The notes under the pieces: generated by a model
What the model was told of the DNA's origin: nothing
Seen by the model: the letters and a program-made list of their open reading frames with translations, nothing else
Databases searched by the model: none
Source: Leidyana gryllorum EB-2025a
Taxonomy: Eukaryota > Apicomplexa
Direction: 5' to 3'
Length of the DNA: 64,000 nucleotides
Assembly: GCA_048772705.1 (NCBI GenBank)
Contig: JBLWGC010000123.1
Location: 1-64,000, forward strand
Shown here: positions 7,224-14,727 of the stretch, piece by piece
Numbering within the stretch: position 1 is the first letter of the stretch
How the letters are laid out: each line of letters starts with the position of its first letter
Made by a program: the position numbers and the translations under genes

Positions 7224-7385
7224 TCAGTCATTAGCCTAAACATGGTTGCGATCATCCGCCCGCATTTTCGGACGGCGGCTTGCACACAGCACTCGGCCAT
7301 CTTGCCGAAGTGTTACCCGTTTCCTGTCCGTGAAATCTCAAAATGCGAGGAGTTCTGGGGTTGGAGGCCGGCGTGCTTACTAGCG

Positions 7386-7457
7386 TCCGAGATAGTATAG
7401 TGGTCAGTATTTCCGCCTGTCACGCGGAAGACCCGGGTTCGATTCCCGGTCTCGGAG
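7386..7457 (+). tRNA. tRNA-Asp(GTC)
   Basis: Loop CTGTCAC; only D-loop change TGGTCAG. Confidence 0.94.
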
Positions 7458-7574
7458 CAGTTCCAGCCCTCACAACTGGTGCAACTCAGATGATGTCTCA
7501 GCTGGTCTGGACTTCATTCGGGATTGTACGAGTGGGAGCCGCGTATAGTAGCCGACCTTGGAGAGACGTGGCAT

Positions 7575-7630
7575 TGAACCCAGGACTTCTTCCAGCCGAA
7601 GGAAGAATCATACCACTAGACCAAACAGCC
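7575..7630 (-). pseudogene. tRNA-Pro relic lacking the 3' acceptor strand
   Basis: Same breakpoint as 3551, with the anticodon arm CGG still intact. Confidence 0.75.
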
Positions 7631-7645
7631 CCCTGTGGGTGCCTC

Positions 7646-7695
7646 AGGTACTGGCAGGTTAGAAGCCTGCGGCTTCGTGGCTAAGAGACTTACCG
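7646..7695 (-). pseudogene. tRNA-Asn-derived relic, truncated
   Basis: Only the T arm and part of the anticodon arm remain before the next spacer. Confidence 0.5.
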
Positions 7696-7722
7696 CTTGC
7701 AGGTGCCTAGTCGATGCAGTCG

Positions 7723-7794
7723 AGCCTTCTGCCGGAATCGAACCGGCGACCTTTCGCTTACTAAGCGAATGCTCTGCCCCTAAGCTAAGAAGGC
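7723..7794 (-). tRNA. tRNA-Thr(AGT)
   Basis: Loop TTAGTAA, all stems paired. Start of the 7.7-9.0 kb block copied at 34910. Confidence 0.94.
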
Positions 7795-7862
7795 AATCCA
7801 GGCCGAAGATCAAGAATCAGTCACTATTGACGGGGATTACTGAGGCACTTTGCTCGAGTAGC

Positions 7863-7934
7863 TTCCACTGCCGGGTCTTGAACCCGGATGTACGGGTGAG
7901 AGCCGCATAACCTAGCCACTTAGACTACAGTGGA
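7863..7934 (-). tRNA. tRNA-Glu(CTC)
   Basis: Loop CTCTCAC. One base is missing in the variable region (CCGTACATCC), 72 nt. Confidence 0.85.
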
Positions 7935-8015
7935 CAACTTCCTCAGCTGCAGCTTTGGACGAGAGCCGTACCATCTTGAGATGAGATAGAGCGTCGGGTC
8001 AACCGACAACCAGCG

Positions 8016-8087
8016 GGGCTGTTCTGGGAACCGAACCCAGGACTTCTTCCACCCGAAGGAAGAATCATACCACTAGACCAAACAGCC
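8016..8087 (-). tRNA. tRNA-Pro(CGG)
   Basis: Loop TTCGGGT; single T-loop change (TTCGGTT). Confidence 0.9.
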
Positions 8088-8174
8088 GGCTGTCGGTCGA
8101 GCAACCCGCTGAGTACAGTCGAGAGAGTGGTCATACGATGTTGAGAACAAAAAAATCGATGGAATCTGCACAAC

Positions 8175-8247
8175 GGGCGACTAGCTCAAATGGTAGAGCG
8201 CTCGCTTAGCATGCGAGAGGTACTGGGATCGATGCCCAGGTCGTCCA
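8175..8247 (+). tRNA. tRNA-Ala(AGC)
   Basis: Acceptor GGGCGAC/GTCGTCC with G3-U70; loop TTAGCAT on CTCGC/GCGAG. Sits 87 bp after Pro on the opposite strand, a recurring pair. Confidence 0.94.
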
Positions 8248-8345
8248 AACTTCGTACGGCTTCACCTGCCGCTATTTATTTCCCGAGCTGAGATAATTGT
8301 GCCTCGTAGCCCTTGGACAGACATGGGCATCGCAGTATGTGTGAA

Positions 8346-8418
8346 GGTTGCCTCTGAGCCCGGATTTCCGAGTTTGTATTTTACAAACACACACTCTGCC
8401 GACTAAGACACAAGAGCC
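8346..8418 (-). pseudogene. tRNA-Asn relic
   Basis: D arm and acceptor follow Asn (GGCTCTTGTGTCTTAGTCGG). The anticodon arm is GTTTGTAAAATACAAAC. Copies at 19757, 35534 and 38609. Confidence 0.6.
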
Positions 8419-8525
8419 GATTACAATATTTCAAAGGTCAGTAGAGAGACGCGTGTTGCATGTGTCCAGTTGAGGAGCGCTAGTCCGGATGGCTCTACCA
8501 ACTCTTTTTCGGGAAGGACTGAATC

Positions 8526-8597
8526 GGTTACGTGGTGTAGTGGTTAGCACTGGAGACTCTAAATCTCCCGACCTAGCTTCGATTCCCGGCGCGACCT
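8526..8597 (+). tRNA. tRNA-Gln body with anticodon CTA (amber)
   Basis: Acceptor GGTTACG/CGCGACC and A box as in Gln. Loop CTCTAAA on a perfect GGAGA/TCTCC stem reads CTA, complementary to UAG. The T stem is damaged (CTAGC against CCCGG), so expression or stability is doubtful. Duplicate at 35714. Confidence 0.85.
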
Positions 8598-8660
8598 CGA
8601 AACTGGTCTTCACTTTTCCGTGAAGCCTCGCCACTTCTCGTGGTCTGCGGGACCTTCGCT

Positions 8661-8733
8661 GCAGCCATGGTCTAGTGGTCACGACGTCTGCTTAACACGC
8701 AGAAGGTCCCGAGTTCGATCCTCGGTGGCTGTA
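8661..8733 (+). tRNA. tRNA-Val(AAC)
   Basis: Acceptor GCAGCCA/TGGCTGT, loop TTAACAC on TCTGC/GCAGA. This is the reference Val form. Confidence 0.94.
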
Positions 8734-8786
8734 AGTCGCATTTTTCAGGTGAACACCACGAAATCTAAAGCGGAAAAACTAAGTGT

Positions 8787-8819
8787 CTCCAAGACCGGGA
8801 ATCGTACCCGGGTCCTCCC
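8787..8819 (-). pseudogene. tRNA-Asp 3' half
   Basis: Only the T arm and 3' acceptor of an antisense Asp remain; the 5' half is replaced by the Leu upstream spacer. Confidence 0.7.
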
Positions 8820-8873
8820 TTCTCGACACTTCACGAAAAGAAAACCTGTCAAGTGGCGAGCCAAGAACACTCC

Positions 8874-8953
8874 GGCATGATGGCCGAGTGGTCTAAGGCG
8901 CTGTGTTCAGGCCGCAGTCCGAAAGGGCGTGGGTTTGAATCCAACTCTTGTCA
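8874..8953 (+). tRNA. tRNA-Leu(CAG)
   Basis: Loop TTCAGGC. Acceptor GGCATGA leaves one mismatch with TCTTGTC and the T stem has one further mismatch. Confidence 0.86.
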
Positions 8954-9007
8954 GCCATTGTATTGTGCAGGCACTCAGGTAGACAGGTCGTTCGAGCTAC
9001 ATACGGT

Positions 9008-9078
9008 TGCACCTGCCAAGACTCGAACCTGGGTTACGACCTTGGAAGGGTCGCGTCTTACCCTTAGACCACAAGTGC
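9008..9078 (-). tRNA. tRNA-Gly(TCC)
   Basis: Acceptor GCACTTG/CAGGTGC. Loop CTTCCAA on CGACC/GGTCG gives TCC; the only clear TCC gene in the window. Confidence 0.88.
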
Positions 9079-9130
9079 AATTGCGGTAGACCACAAGTGC
9101 AATTGCGGTAGACCACAAGTGCAATTGCGG
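9065..9130. repeat. Triple 22-bp tandem repeat of a tRNA-Gly 5' end
   Basis: Unit TAGACCACAAGTGCAATTGC plus GG, repeated three times exactly. Each unit holds the first bases of antisense Gly-TCC and its flank; the first belongs to the gene at 9008. Confidence 0.95.
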
Positions 9131-9345
9131 AAGAGCTGCAGCAGCCCGAGAGACTCGGGCGGTTTCTGCGTCGAGCTGTGTGGAACATCCTGAAAAACGG
9201 ACTGTTCGGGGATCGGATCGAGCACTTCCACAGACGAAGGAAACTGATACCACTAGCACTTCAACTCGACATGCGGGGCAGCAACTCTCATACAGCTAGC
9301 AAGCTTGCCTCGGTCGAAACGGAACGTCTTCCGAGTGAGAGGCTA

Positions 9346-9417
9346 TGATGCCGATGGGCCTCGGACCCACAACTCCCGGTTCCGAAGACCGATGCCTATC
9401 CAGTAGGCCACCGCACC
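9346..9417 (-). tRNA. tRNA-Arg(TCG)
   Basis: Loop CTTCGGA on CGGT/ACCG. Acceptor GGTGCGG/CGGCATC has one mismatch and one G-U. Second copy at 31862. Confidence 0.85.
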
Positions 9418-9525
9418 ATGGAGAGGCTTCGGTCATCTCGATACTCGTGGAGTGAAAGAACACTTCGATCTCAGAACCTCCCCCAAACCGTTGTGAAAAA
9501 GTGCCAGCGAGCAAGAGATGTCGTC

Positions 9526-9607
9526 GGCAAGGTGGCCGAGTGGTTAAGGCGGCGGCCTGCTAAGCCGTTGGGTTCCACCCGCGTGAGTTCGAATCTCACC
9601 CTTGTCG
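9526..9607 (+). tRNA. tRNA-Ser(GCT)
   Basis: Reference Ser-GCT: loop CTGCTAA, acceptor GGCAAGG/CCTTGTC, variable arm TTGGGTTCCACCCG. Confidence 0.94.
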
Positions 9608-9788
9608 GTTGCATTTGAGAAAAAACGCAACTGCTTCAAGGATTTAAGTGAGCTTTCTGTCCCACCCAAATCCAACGCCTACGCTGGGCGCTTTATACAG
9701 GAGCCACTTAAAATATTTCAGAGGTCAGTAGAGACCCGTGTTGCGTGTGTCCAGTTGAGGAACAGACTCTTCTGGGATGGGCTGAGCC

Positions 9789-9860
9789 GGTTGCGTCGTG
9801 TAGTGGTTAGCACTGGAGACTCTGAATCTCCCGACCTGGGTTCGATTCGCGGCGCGACCT
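9789..9860 (+). tRNA. tRNA-Gln(CTG)
   Basis: Acceptor GGTTGCG/CGCGACC, loop CTCTGAA on GGAGA/TCTCC. One T-stem change (CGCGG). Confidence 0.92.
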
Positions 9861-9920
9861 TGGAACTGGTCCTCTACTCCCTGAAACTTCGCCATGTCTT
9901 GGGCTGCGGGGACCATCCGT

Positions 9921-9993
9921 GCAGCCATGGTCTAGTGGTCACGACGTCTGCTTCACACGCAGAAGGTCCCGAGTTCGATCCTCGGTGGCTGTA
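9921..9993 (+). tRNA. tRNA-Val(CAC)
   Basis: Loop TTCACAC; all stems paired. Confidence 0.94.
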
Positions 9994-10048
9994 GCTCGCA
10001 ACTTTCAGCGAGAACCAAAGGGGAGAATCTTAACCGAAATCAACTGTG

Positions 10049-10120
10049 CTCCGAGACCGGAAATCGAACCCGGGTCTTCCGCGTGACAGGCGGAAATACT
10101 AACCACTATACTATCTCGGA
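10049..10120 (-). tRNA. tRNA-Asp(GTC)
   Basis: Loop CTGTCAC; one T-loop-side change (TTCGATTTC). Confidence 0.92.
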
Positions 10121-10213
10121 CGCTCGCAAACACGCCGGCCTTCAGCCTCAGACGTCTTACCAGTTTCGAGATTCCACCGACAAAAACTGCGTGGAGCGAC
10201 GAACCAACACTGC

Positions 10214-10299
10214 GGCAAGATGGCCGAGTGGTCCAAGGCGCTGTGTTCGGGCCGCAGTCCGACAGGGTGAGGATCTGGGGTTAAGCCTTTCGAACCCCG
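10214..10299 (+). pseudogene. tRNA-Leu-derived relic, anticodon CGG (Pro)
   Basis: The 5' half is Leu (GGCAAGATGGCCGAGTGG) with loop TTCGGGC. The T arm and 3' acceptor are replaced by GGATCTGGGGTTAAGCC and following bases. The same rearranged 3' end occurs at 16521, 20719, 25795, 41064 and 48655, always just before Tyr. Confidence 0.75.
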
Positions 10300-10313
10300 G
10301 AGCAGTTGGACGG

Positions 10314-10393
10314 CCGGGGGTAGCTCAGTTGGTAGAGCATCTGACTGTAGTGCGGGCATCAGATAGTCGGCGGTTCGATTCCGTCCCACCGGA
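10314..10393 (+). tRNA. tRNA-Tyr(GTA) with 7-nt intron
   Basis: Acceptor CCGGGGG/CCACCGG (one mismatch). Mature loop CTGTAGA on TCTGA/TCAGA is formed only after removing TGCGGGC at 10351-10357, directly after G37, the eukaryotic intron site. Confidence 0.92.
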
Positions 10394-10484
10394 AGTAGAG
10401 GGTCATCGGCAAACTACTACTCAACTTGATGAGCGTTGATAGGCCAACTAGACTACTCCGACGAGAATTCCATCTATATAGTTC

Positions 10485-10555
10485 GGATGGGCTGGGAATC
10501 GATCCAGAACCCTTCGTATACTAAGCCACCTTTTCATCATCTGGGCTAGCCTCCC
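10485..10555 (-). pseudogene. tRNA-Ala-like relic
   Basis: Ala-like ends (GGGAGGC; GATCGATTCCCAGCC) with an unpaired anticodon arm around TTAGTAT. Copies at 20968, 25531, 40797, 44207 and 48397. Confidence 0.65.
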
Positions 10556-10620
10556 TCTATGCCTACCTCATGGCATTGAGTGATACTTCACATAGTGATA
10601 CGAGTCTCTCGACTGTACCC

Positions 10621-10669
10621 AGCGGGTTGAACCATTTGGTCTAGCGGGTTCGATTCCCAGCCCGTCTGA
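10621..10669 (+). pseudogene. tRNA-Pro fragment with internal deletion
   Basis: TTTGGTCTAG of the Pro D arm is joined directly to GGGTTCGATTCCCAG of the T arm; the anticodon arm is gone. Copy near 44344. Confidence 0.55.
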
Positions 10670-10701
10670 TAGTTGTTGACGCTACACGGCACCATTCGCC
10701 C

Positions 10702-10774
10702 AGACGCTACTGGGACTCGAACCCAGAATCCCCGGTTCCGTAGACCGATGCCATATCCATTAGGCCATAGCGCC
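10702..10774 (-). tRNA. tRNA-Arg(ACG)
   Basis: Acceptor GGCGCTA/TAGCGTC, loop CTACGGA on TCGGT/ACCGG, discriminator T. Confidence 0.93.
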
Positions 10775-10895
10775 GACTAACGGAGCCGTCAAATGGAAGT
10801 GTGTAGCGATCAAGAAAGGACATGGGCAGCTACCCCCGATCGTGAATTTGGACAGACTTCACCTACATCTCCCATTCGAGACATCGGGGACATAC

Positions 10896-10968
10896 TATCC
10901 AAGCCAGGATTCGGGCCTGAGTATGCACGGCCACAACTTGCTGTTGTAAGCACCTAGACGACCCGGAC
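10896..10968 (-). tRNA. tRNA-His(GTG)-like variant
   Basis: Loop TTGTGGC is kept. Acceptor GTCCGGG/CTTGGAT pairs fully but uses three G-U wobbles. The anticodon stem has an A-G mismatch and the D arm is altered. Confidence 0.65.
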
Positions 10969-11044
10969 AATCTTCAAGTGAGGCTGGTGGGTACCAAAGC
11001 CACTTAAGATGTCGGGCTATCGGGTTTCGTGTCCTTGCATTCCT

Positions 11045-11117
11045 GCCGCCCTAGCTCAGTCGGTTGAGCGCAAGACTCTTAATCTTGCAGTCGCGGGTTC
11101 GAGCCCCGCGGGCGGTG
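11045..11117 (+). tRNA. tRNA-Lys(CTT)
   Basis: Loop CTCTTAA; full acceptor. D loop GTTGAGC. Confidence 0.94.
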
Positions 11118-11177
11118 AGCATCTATTTCCCTGGGAGTAAGAATGGAACTGTTGCCTACAAGCACACTCAGCTGGAG

Positions 11178-11250
11178 TTCCACTGCCGGGACTGGAACCC
11201 GGATCGTGCGGGTGGGAGCCGCATACCCTAGCCACTTAGACTACAGTGGA
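11178..11250 (-). tRNA. tRNA-Glu body with anticodon CCC (Gly)
   Basis: Glu acceptor and D arm, but loop CTCCCAC reads CCC. One further T-loop change. The inverted copy at 34115 carries the same anticodon. Confidence 0.85.
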
Positions 11251-11336
11251 CGAGTCACAACAGTTGCACTGACGAATGAGGCGCCAGAGAAGTGTGACTC
11301 GGTCTCAGATTGGAAGTTCACCTAGGTTTGGCGGGT

Positions 11337-11400
11337 GGGCGGCTATCTCAAGTGGTAAAGCGGTGACTTTGCACGCGAGAGGTCAGTTTAGACATCTATC
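11337..11400 (+). pseudogene. tRNA-Ala-like relic
   Basis: GGGCGGCTATCTCAAGTGG start followed by an altered anticodon arm (GACTTTGCACG) and no usable T arm. Confidence 0.6.
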
Positions 11401-11462
11401 AATGCCGCAGGGCAGGCTGAACATGGGGGTATTTGGTCACTTCCGCGACATGTCGAATTCGA

Positions 11463-11492
11463 CAGGTGGCAACTTGCCAGGTGGCAACTTGC
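11463..11492. repeat. Tandem 15-bp duplication at the 5' end of a tRNA-Ser
   Basis: CAGGTGGCAACTTGC occurs twice in succession, duplicating the first 10 tRNA bases ahead of the gene at 11483. Confidence 0.9.
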
Positions 11493-11563
11493 CCGAGTGG
11501 TTAAGGGGTAGACTAGAAATCTACTGGGCCTGGCCCGCGCCGGTTCGAATCCAGCAGTTGTCG
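11483..11563 (+). tRNA. tRNA-Ser(AGA)
   Basis: Loop CTAGAAA. One G is missing from the D-loop/anticodon junction, 81 nt. Confidence 0.86.
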
Positions 11564-11680
11564 TGTTATGTGATCGGGCATCAACTCCATTCGGTCGTGG
11601 CTGTGCTATATCATTCCAGCTAGTCGCCCGCTGTGCAGACCCCATAGCAATTAGTGGTTCTTGACATATTATGTCCGACG

Positions 11681-11747
11681 GGCTGTTTGGTCTAGTGCTG
11701 TGACCCCTCCTCAGGGTGGAGTCCTGGTTCGATTCCCAGCACAGCCC
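11681..11747 (+). pseudogene. tRNA-Pro relic
   Basis: Anticodon arm rearranged (CCTCCTCAGGGTGGAG), 67 nt, acceptor end mismatch. Mirror at 33632. Confidence 0.7.
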
Positions 11748-11887
11748 TCTTGGTCGTCGGTTGACCCGATCGGACAAGTTGCCCCAGAACCAACACAGCC
11801 ACCTCGTTAGCCCACTTCGGTAAGGCAGTCAGCGCAACTAACCTCTCGAGAATCGCATTTCGGCTACCTCTGACATGTTGCAGACTA

Positions 11888-11959
11888 AGCAGTGTAGCTC
11901 AGTGGAAGAGTGTTGGGCTCATAACCCAAAGGTCCGTCGATCGAAACGACGCACTGCTA
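11888..11959 (+). tRNA. Initiator tRNA-Met(CAT)
   Basis: A1:U72, anticodon stem TTGGG/CCCAA around CTCATAA with the three consecutive G-C pairs typical of initiators, and T loop with A54 and A60 (ATCGAAA). Confidence 0.94.
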
Positions 11960-12006
11960 AGTGTGCGCAGAAGGGAACAGTTGTAGGATAGATTGGCTCG
12001 TGAGCA

Positions 12007-12078
12007 AGCCTTCTGCCGGAATCGAACCGGCGACCTTTCGCTTACTAAGCGAATGCTCTGCCCCTAAGCTAAGAAGGC
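12007..12078 (-). tRNA. tRNA-Thr(AGT)
   Basis: Loop TTAGTAA; all arms intact. Confidence 0.94.
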
Positions 12079-12154
12079 AATTCAAGCCGGGAATCACGCA
12101 TCAGTCCCTATTTACGCTAGTTATCAGAGCACTTTGATCGAGTACTTTAATGAC

Positions 12155-12227
12155 TTCCACTGCCGGGACTTGAACCCGGATCGTGCGGGTGAAAGCCGCA
12201 TATCCTAGCCACTTAGACTACAGTGGA
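12155..12227 (-). tRNA. tRNA-Glu(TTC)
   Basis: Loop CTTTCAC; intact. End of the block inverted at 33152. Confidence 0.93.
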
Positions 12228-12391
12228 CAAGTGCTCGAGCTTAGGCTTCGGCCGAGAGCCGAACCGTCTCGGAAAGATTCCACAAGACTTTTGAAGGGAG
12301 AACCGCGGGTTCGGGCGGCGCGAGCAGTCCTGGTCAAGCTTGCTGAACCGTATGTGACATCACTGGCCGCAAAATGCCGAGTTCGACAGGT

Positions 12392-12473
12392 GGCAACTTG
12401 CCCGAGTGATTAAGGGGGTAGACTCGAAATCTACTGGGCCTGGCCCGCGCTGGTTCAAATCCAGCAGTTGTCG
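12392..12473 (+). tRNA. tRNA-Ser(CGA)
   Basis: Loop CTCGAAA; D-loop change GTGATT. Confidence 0.91.
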
Positions 12474-12537
12474 TGCGATGTGATCGGAGGGTCGAACACC
12501 AACTCACGCGCAAATCTCAACCTTGTGCTATCTCCTC

Positions 12538-12609
12538 TGCATCTGCCGGGAATCGAACCCGGGTCTTCCGCGTGACAGGCGGAGACACTAACCACTATAC
12601 TGACTCGGA
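12538..12609 (-). pseudogene. Chimeric tRNA: Asp(GTC) 5' half, Gly 3' half
   Basis: Acceptor 5' strand, D arm and loop CTGTCAC come from Asp. The 3' acceptor CAGATGC plus A comes from Gly-GCC. The join lies inside the T arm CCCGGGTTCGATTCCCGG, which both families share exactly. The acceptor cannot pair. Confidence 0.85.
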
Positions 12610-12700
12610 CGCTCCGAACACGCCGGCCTCCAATCCCAGAAGTCTTTCTATTTCGGCTCACGGACAAAAAACGCGTGGAGCGACGAACCAACAAGACTGC

Positions 12701-12780
12701 GGCAATATGGCCGAGTGGTCTAAGGCGCTGTGTTCAGGCCGCAGTCCGAAAGGGCGTGGGTTCGAATCCAACTCTTGTCA
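12701..12780 (+). tRNA. tRNA-Leu(CAG)
   Basis: Loop TTCAGGC. Acceptor GGCAATA leaves one mismatch and the T stem another. Confidence 0.86.
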
Positions 12781-12840
12781 GTCATGGTATCGGCACTCGG
12801 TCAGCCACTTGATGCGATAGGTCGTCCATGTTGTACGGAT

Positions 12841-12913
12841 GGGCGGCTAGCTCAGATGGTGCAGCGCTCGCTTTGCATGCGAGAGGTACTGGGATCGATA
12901 CCCAGGTCATCCA
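12841..12913 (+). tRNA. tRNA-Ala(TGC)
   Basis: Loop TTTGCAT; G3-U70 changed to G3-A70 context by GTCATCC, so AlaRS recognition may be reduced. Confidence 0.85.
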
Positions 12914-13002
12914 AACGCCATGCAACTTTGGCTGCAGAGAAACGGCTGGCGCGTGGTCCAAAAACGTGAATGTTGTTATTTCAATCTAGTCGAAAAGCTG
13001 CC

Positions 13003-13075
13003 GCCTACGTGGCGCAATGGATAGCGCGTTGGACTTCTAATCCAAAGGTTGCGAGTTCGAGTCTCGCCGTAGGTA
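13003..13075 (+). tRNA. tRNA-Arg(TCT)
   Basis: Loop CTTCTAA, acceptor GCCTACG/CGTAGGT, T arm GCGAGTTCGAGTCTCGC. Best Arg-TCT copy. Confidence 0.94.
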
Positions 13076-13139
13076 GCCAAATGCTCAGCACTTTACTTCG
13101 ATGATTTGGCTGACTAGCTGCCTTCGCTGTGGAATGTTG

Positions 13140-13210
13140 CCCACTGTAGTCTGAGTGGCTAGGATATGCGGCCTCACCCGCAAGCTCCGCGCTCAAGTCC
13201 GGCAGTGGAA
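13140..13210 (+). pseudogene. tRNA-Glu relic
   Basis: Inverted copy of 5280 with the same short anticodon loop. Confidence 0.75.
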
Positions 13211-13298
13211 GTCAGTGGTTGAAGTCAGTTGAATATTTGAGCAAAGTGCCCAGCAATCTCCGTCAATAGTGTCTGATTCGTGATCTTCGGCTTGCATT

Positions 13299-13371
13299 GC
13301 CTTCTTAGCTTTAGGGGCAGAGCGTTCGCTCCGTAATCGAGAAGTCGCCGGTTCGATTCCGGCAGAAGGCT
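13299..13371 (+). tRNA. tRNA-Thr(CGT), worn
   Basis: Loop TCCGTAA has C33 in place of U33. One extra T before the D loop. Confidence 0.75.
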
Positions 13372-13433
13372 TGACTGCATCGACTGGGCACCTGCAAAGC
13401 TTAAGTCTCTCAAGCTCCAATCATCTTAGCCGA

Positions 13434-13500
13434 GCCTCGTAGTTCAGCCACCAGAGGGTAAGTCTTAGCCACAAAGTCGCAGACTGGAACCTGCCAGTAC
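13434..13500 (+). pseudogene. tRNA-Asn-derived relic
   Basis: Mirror of 4986, with shortened anticodon arm GTAAGTCTTAGCCAC. Confidence 0.55.
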
Positions 13501-13567
13501 TTGAGGCACCCACTAGCTCAACGCAGACTGCGGCCGAGTCTCGGGGTGCTGGAGCTCTTTCTCGAGT

Positions 13568-13637
13568 GCACTTGTGGTCCAAGGGTAGGATGTGAGCTTC
13601 CCATGCTCGCAGCCCGGGTTCGAGTCCGGCAGGTGCA
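13568..13637 (+). tRNA. tRNA-Gly(CCC)
   Basis: Loop TTCCCAT, acceptor GCACTTG/CAGGTGC fully paired, but the T stem is one base short (70 nt). Confidence 0.82.
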
Positions 13638-13712
13638 GCCGATCGTACAGGCTTGACCATGGCTGCAACAATATTTTCAACCGGGGCGAAGAGCAATGCA
13701 CTTTCGACTGCT

Positions 13713-13784
13713 TGTCCGAGCCAGGAATCGAGCCTGGGTTTGCACGGCCACAACGTGCTGTCCTAACCACTAGACGACTCGGAC
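13713..13784 (-). tRNA. tRNA-His(GTG)
   Basis: Full His structure; closes the block inverted relative to 4701-5648. Confidence 0.93.
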
Positions 13785-13934
13785 AATCTTTGAGCGAGGC
13801 TGTAGAGGTAGCGAATCATCGATCAGGATGGAATGGAACAGGAGTGTCAGACGAACTACGTTGTAAGAAGTGCACTCCTCAACTCCCGGCGGGACGGAAT
13901 TTCTGGAATGGTGGAAAAACAACCATGTGTCCTC

Positions 13935-14005
13935 TGCATCTGCCGGGAATCGAACCCGGGTCGTCTCGATGGCAACGAGACATTCTACCACTAGACCACA
14001 GATGC
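13935..14005 (-). tRNA. tRNA-Gly(GCC)
   Basis: Acceptor GCATCTG/CAGATGC, loop TTGCCAT on TCTCG/CGAGA. A T5 run lies about 15 nt downstream, one of the few convincing Pol III terminators here. Confidence 0.95.
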
Positions 14006-14129
14006 GTGACACCTCCATTCCCGACCACAAAGTAATGAGTCTGCAGCGGGGGATGGTTTTGGGCCTTTGATACAGCATCCCCGTGCACCCTTTTAACAGG
14101 AGGAGATGCATCGAGAGAAGTTTCACTAG

Positions 14130-14202
14130 GGGAGTGTAGCGCAGTCGGCAGCGCGTAGGTCTCATAATCCTGAAGTCGAGAGTTCGATCCTCTCCACTCC
14201 CA
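14130..14202 (+). tRNA. Elongator tRNA-Met(CAT)
   Basis: Acceptor GGGAGTG/CACTCCC, loop CTCATAA, T loop TTCGATC. The absence of A1:U72 and the normal T loop separate it from the initiator. Other copies at 19269 and 49364. Confidence 0.9.
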
Positions 14203-14246
14203 GGGTCGGAATCGAAACCGCCGACAAACTCATCATGCTATCATCT

Positions 14247-14317
14247 TGCATCTGTCGGGAATCGCAAACGGGTTATCTCGATGCCAGCGAGTGAGTTTTC
14301 CACTAGACCACAGATGC
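14247..14317 (-). pseudogene. tRNA-Gly relic with loop CTGGCAT (GGC, Ala)
   Basis: Acceptor and D arm of Gly. T arm badly damaged. Loop reads GGC. Confidence 0.7.
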
Positions 14318-14384
14318 AGAACACCATCCTGTTCAATCTCGTACGTGATGACAGCCATTCCTTATAAGCCTATCGATGCATCAA

Positions 14385-14456
14385 AGCCTTCTGCCGGAAT
14401 CGAACCGGCGACTTCTCGCTTACGAAGCGAACGCTTTGCCCCTAAGCTACGAAGGC
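14385..14456 (-). tRNA. tRNA-Thr(CGT)
   Basis: Loop TTCGTAA; last acceptor pair mismatched (GCCTTCG). Confidence 0.86.
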
Positions 14457-14530
14457 AATGTGAGCCGGAGATAACGAAGCAATCGCTATTGACGGAGATT
14501 AGTGGCACTTTGCTCGAGTAGTCCAATAAC

Positions 14531-14603
14531 TCCTACTGCCGGGACTTGAACCCGGATCGTGCGGGTGAGAGCCGCATATCCTAGCCACTTAGACTACAGT
14601 GGA
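14531..14603 (-). tRNA. tRNA-Glu(CTC)
   Basis: Loop CTCTCAC; the 3' acceptor strand has one change (CAGTAGG). Confidence 0.86.
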
Positions 14604-14634
14604 CAACTCCCTCAGCTGTGGCGTGTTCAGAGCG

Positions 14635-14700
14635 TCCGAGATAGCATAGTGGTTACTATTTTCGCATGTCATGCCTCAGAAGCGGGCCCGATTGCCGGTA
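14635..14700 (+). pseudogene. tRNA-Asp relic
   Basis: 5' half follows Asp, loop CATGTCATG, 3' acceptor missing. Mirror at 47150. Confidence 0.7.
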
Positions 14701-14727
14701 AATGAGTCTGGAACGGGGGATGGTTTT

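Larger units (their letters stand above)
7723..8953. repeat. Direct duplication with 34910-36141
   Basis: Thr, Glu, Pro, Ala, Asn relic, Gln-CTA, Val, Asp half, Leu in the same order and spacing. Confidence 0.92.
10896..12227. repeat. Inverted duplication with 33152-34469
   Basis: His-like, Lys, Glu-CCC, Ala-like, Ser, Pro relic, iMet, Thr, Glu in mirror order with conserved spacers and shared defects. Confidence 0.9.
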
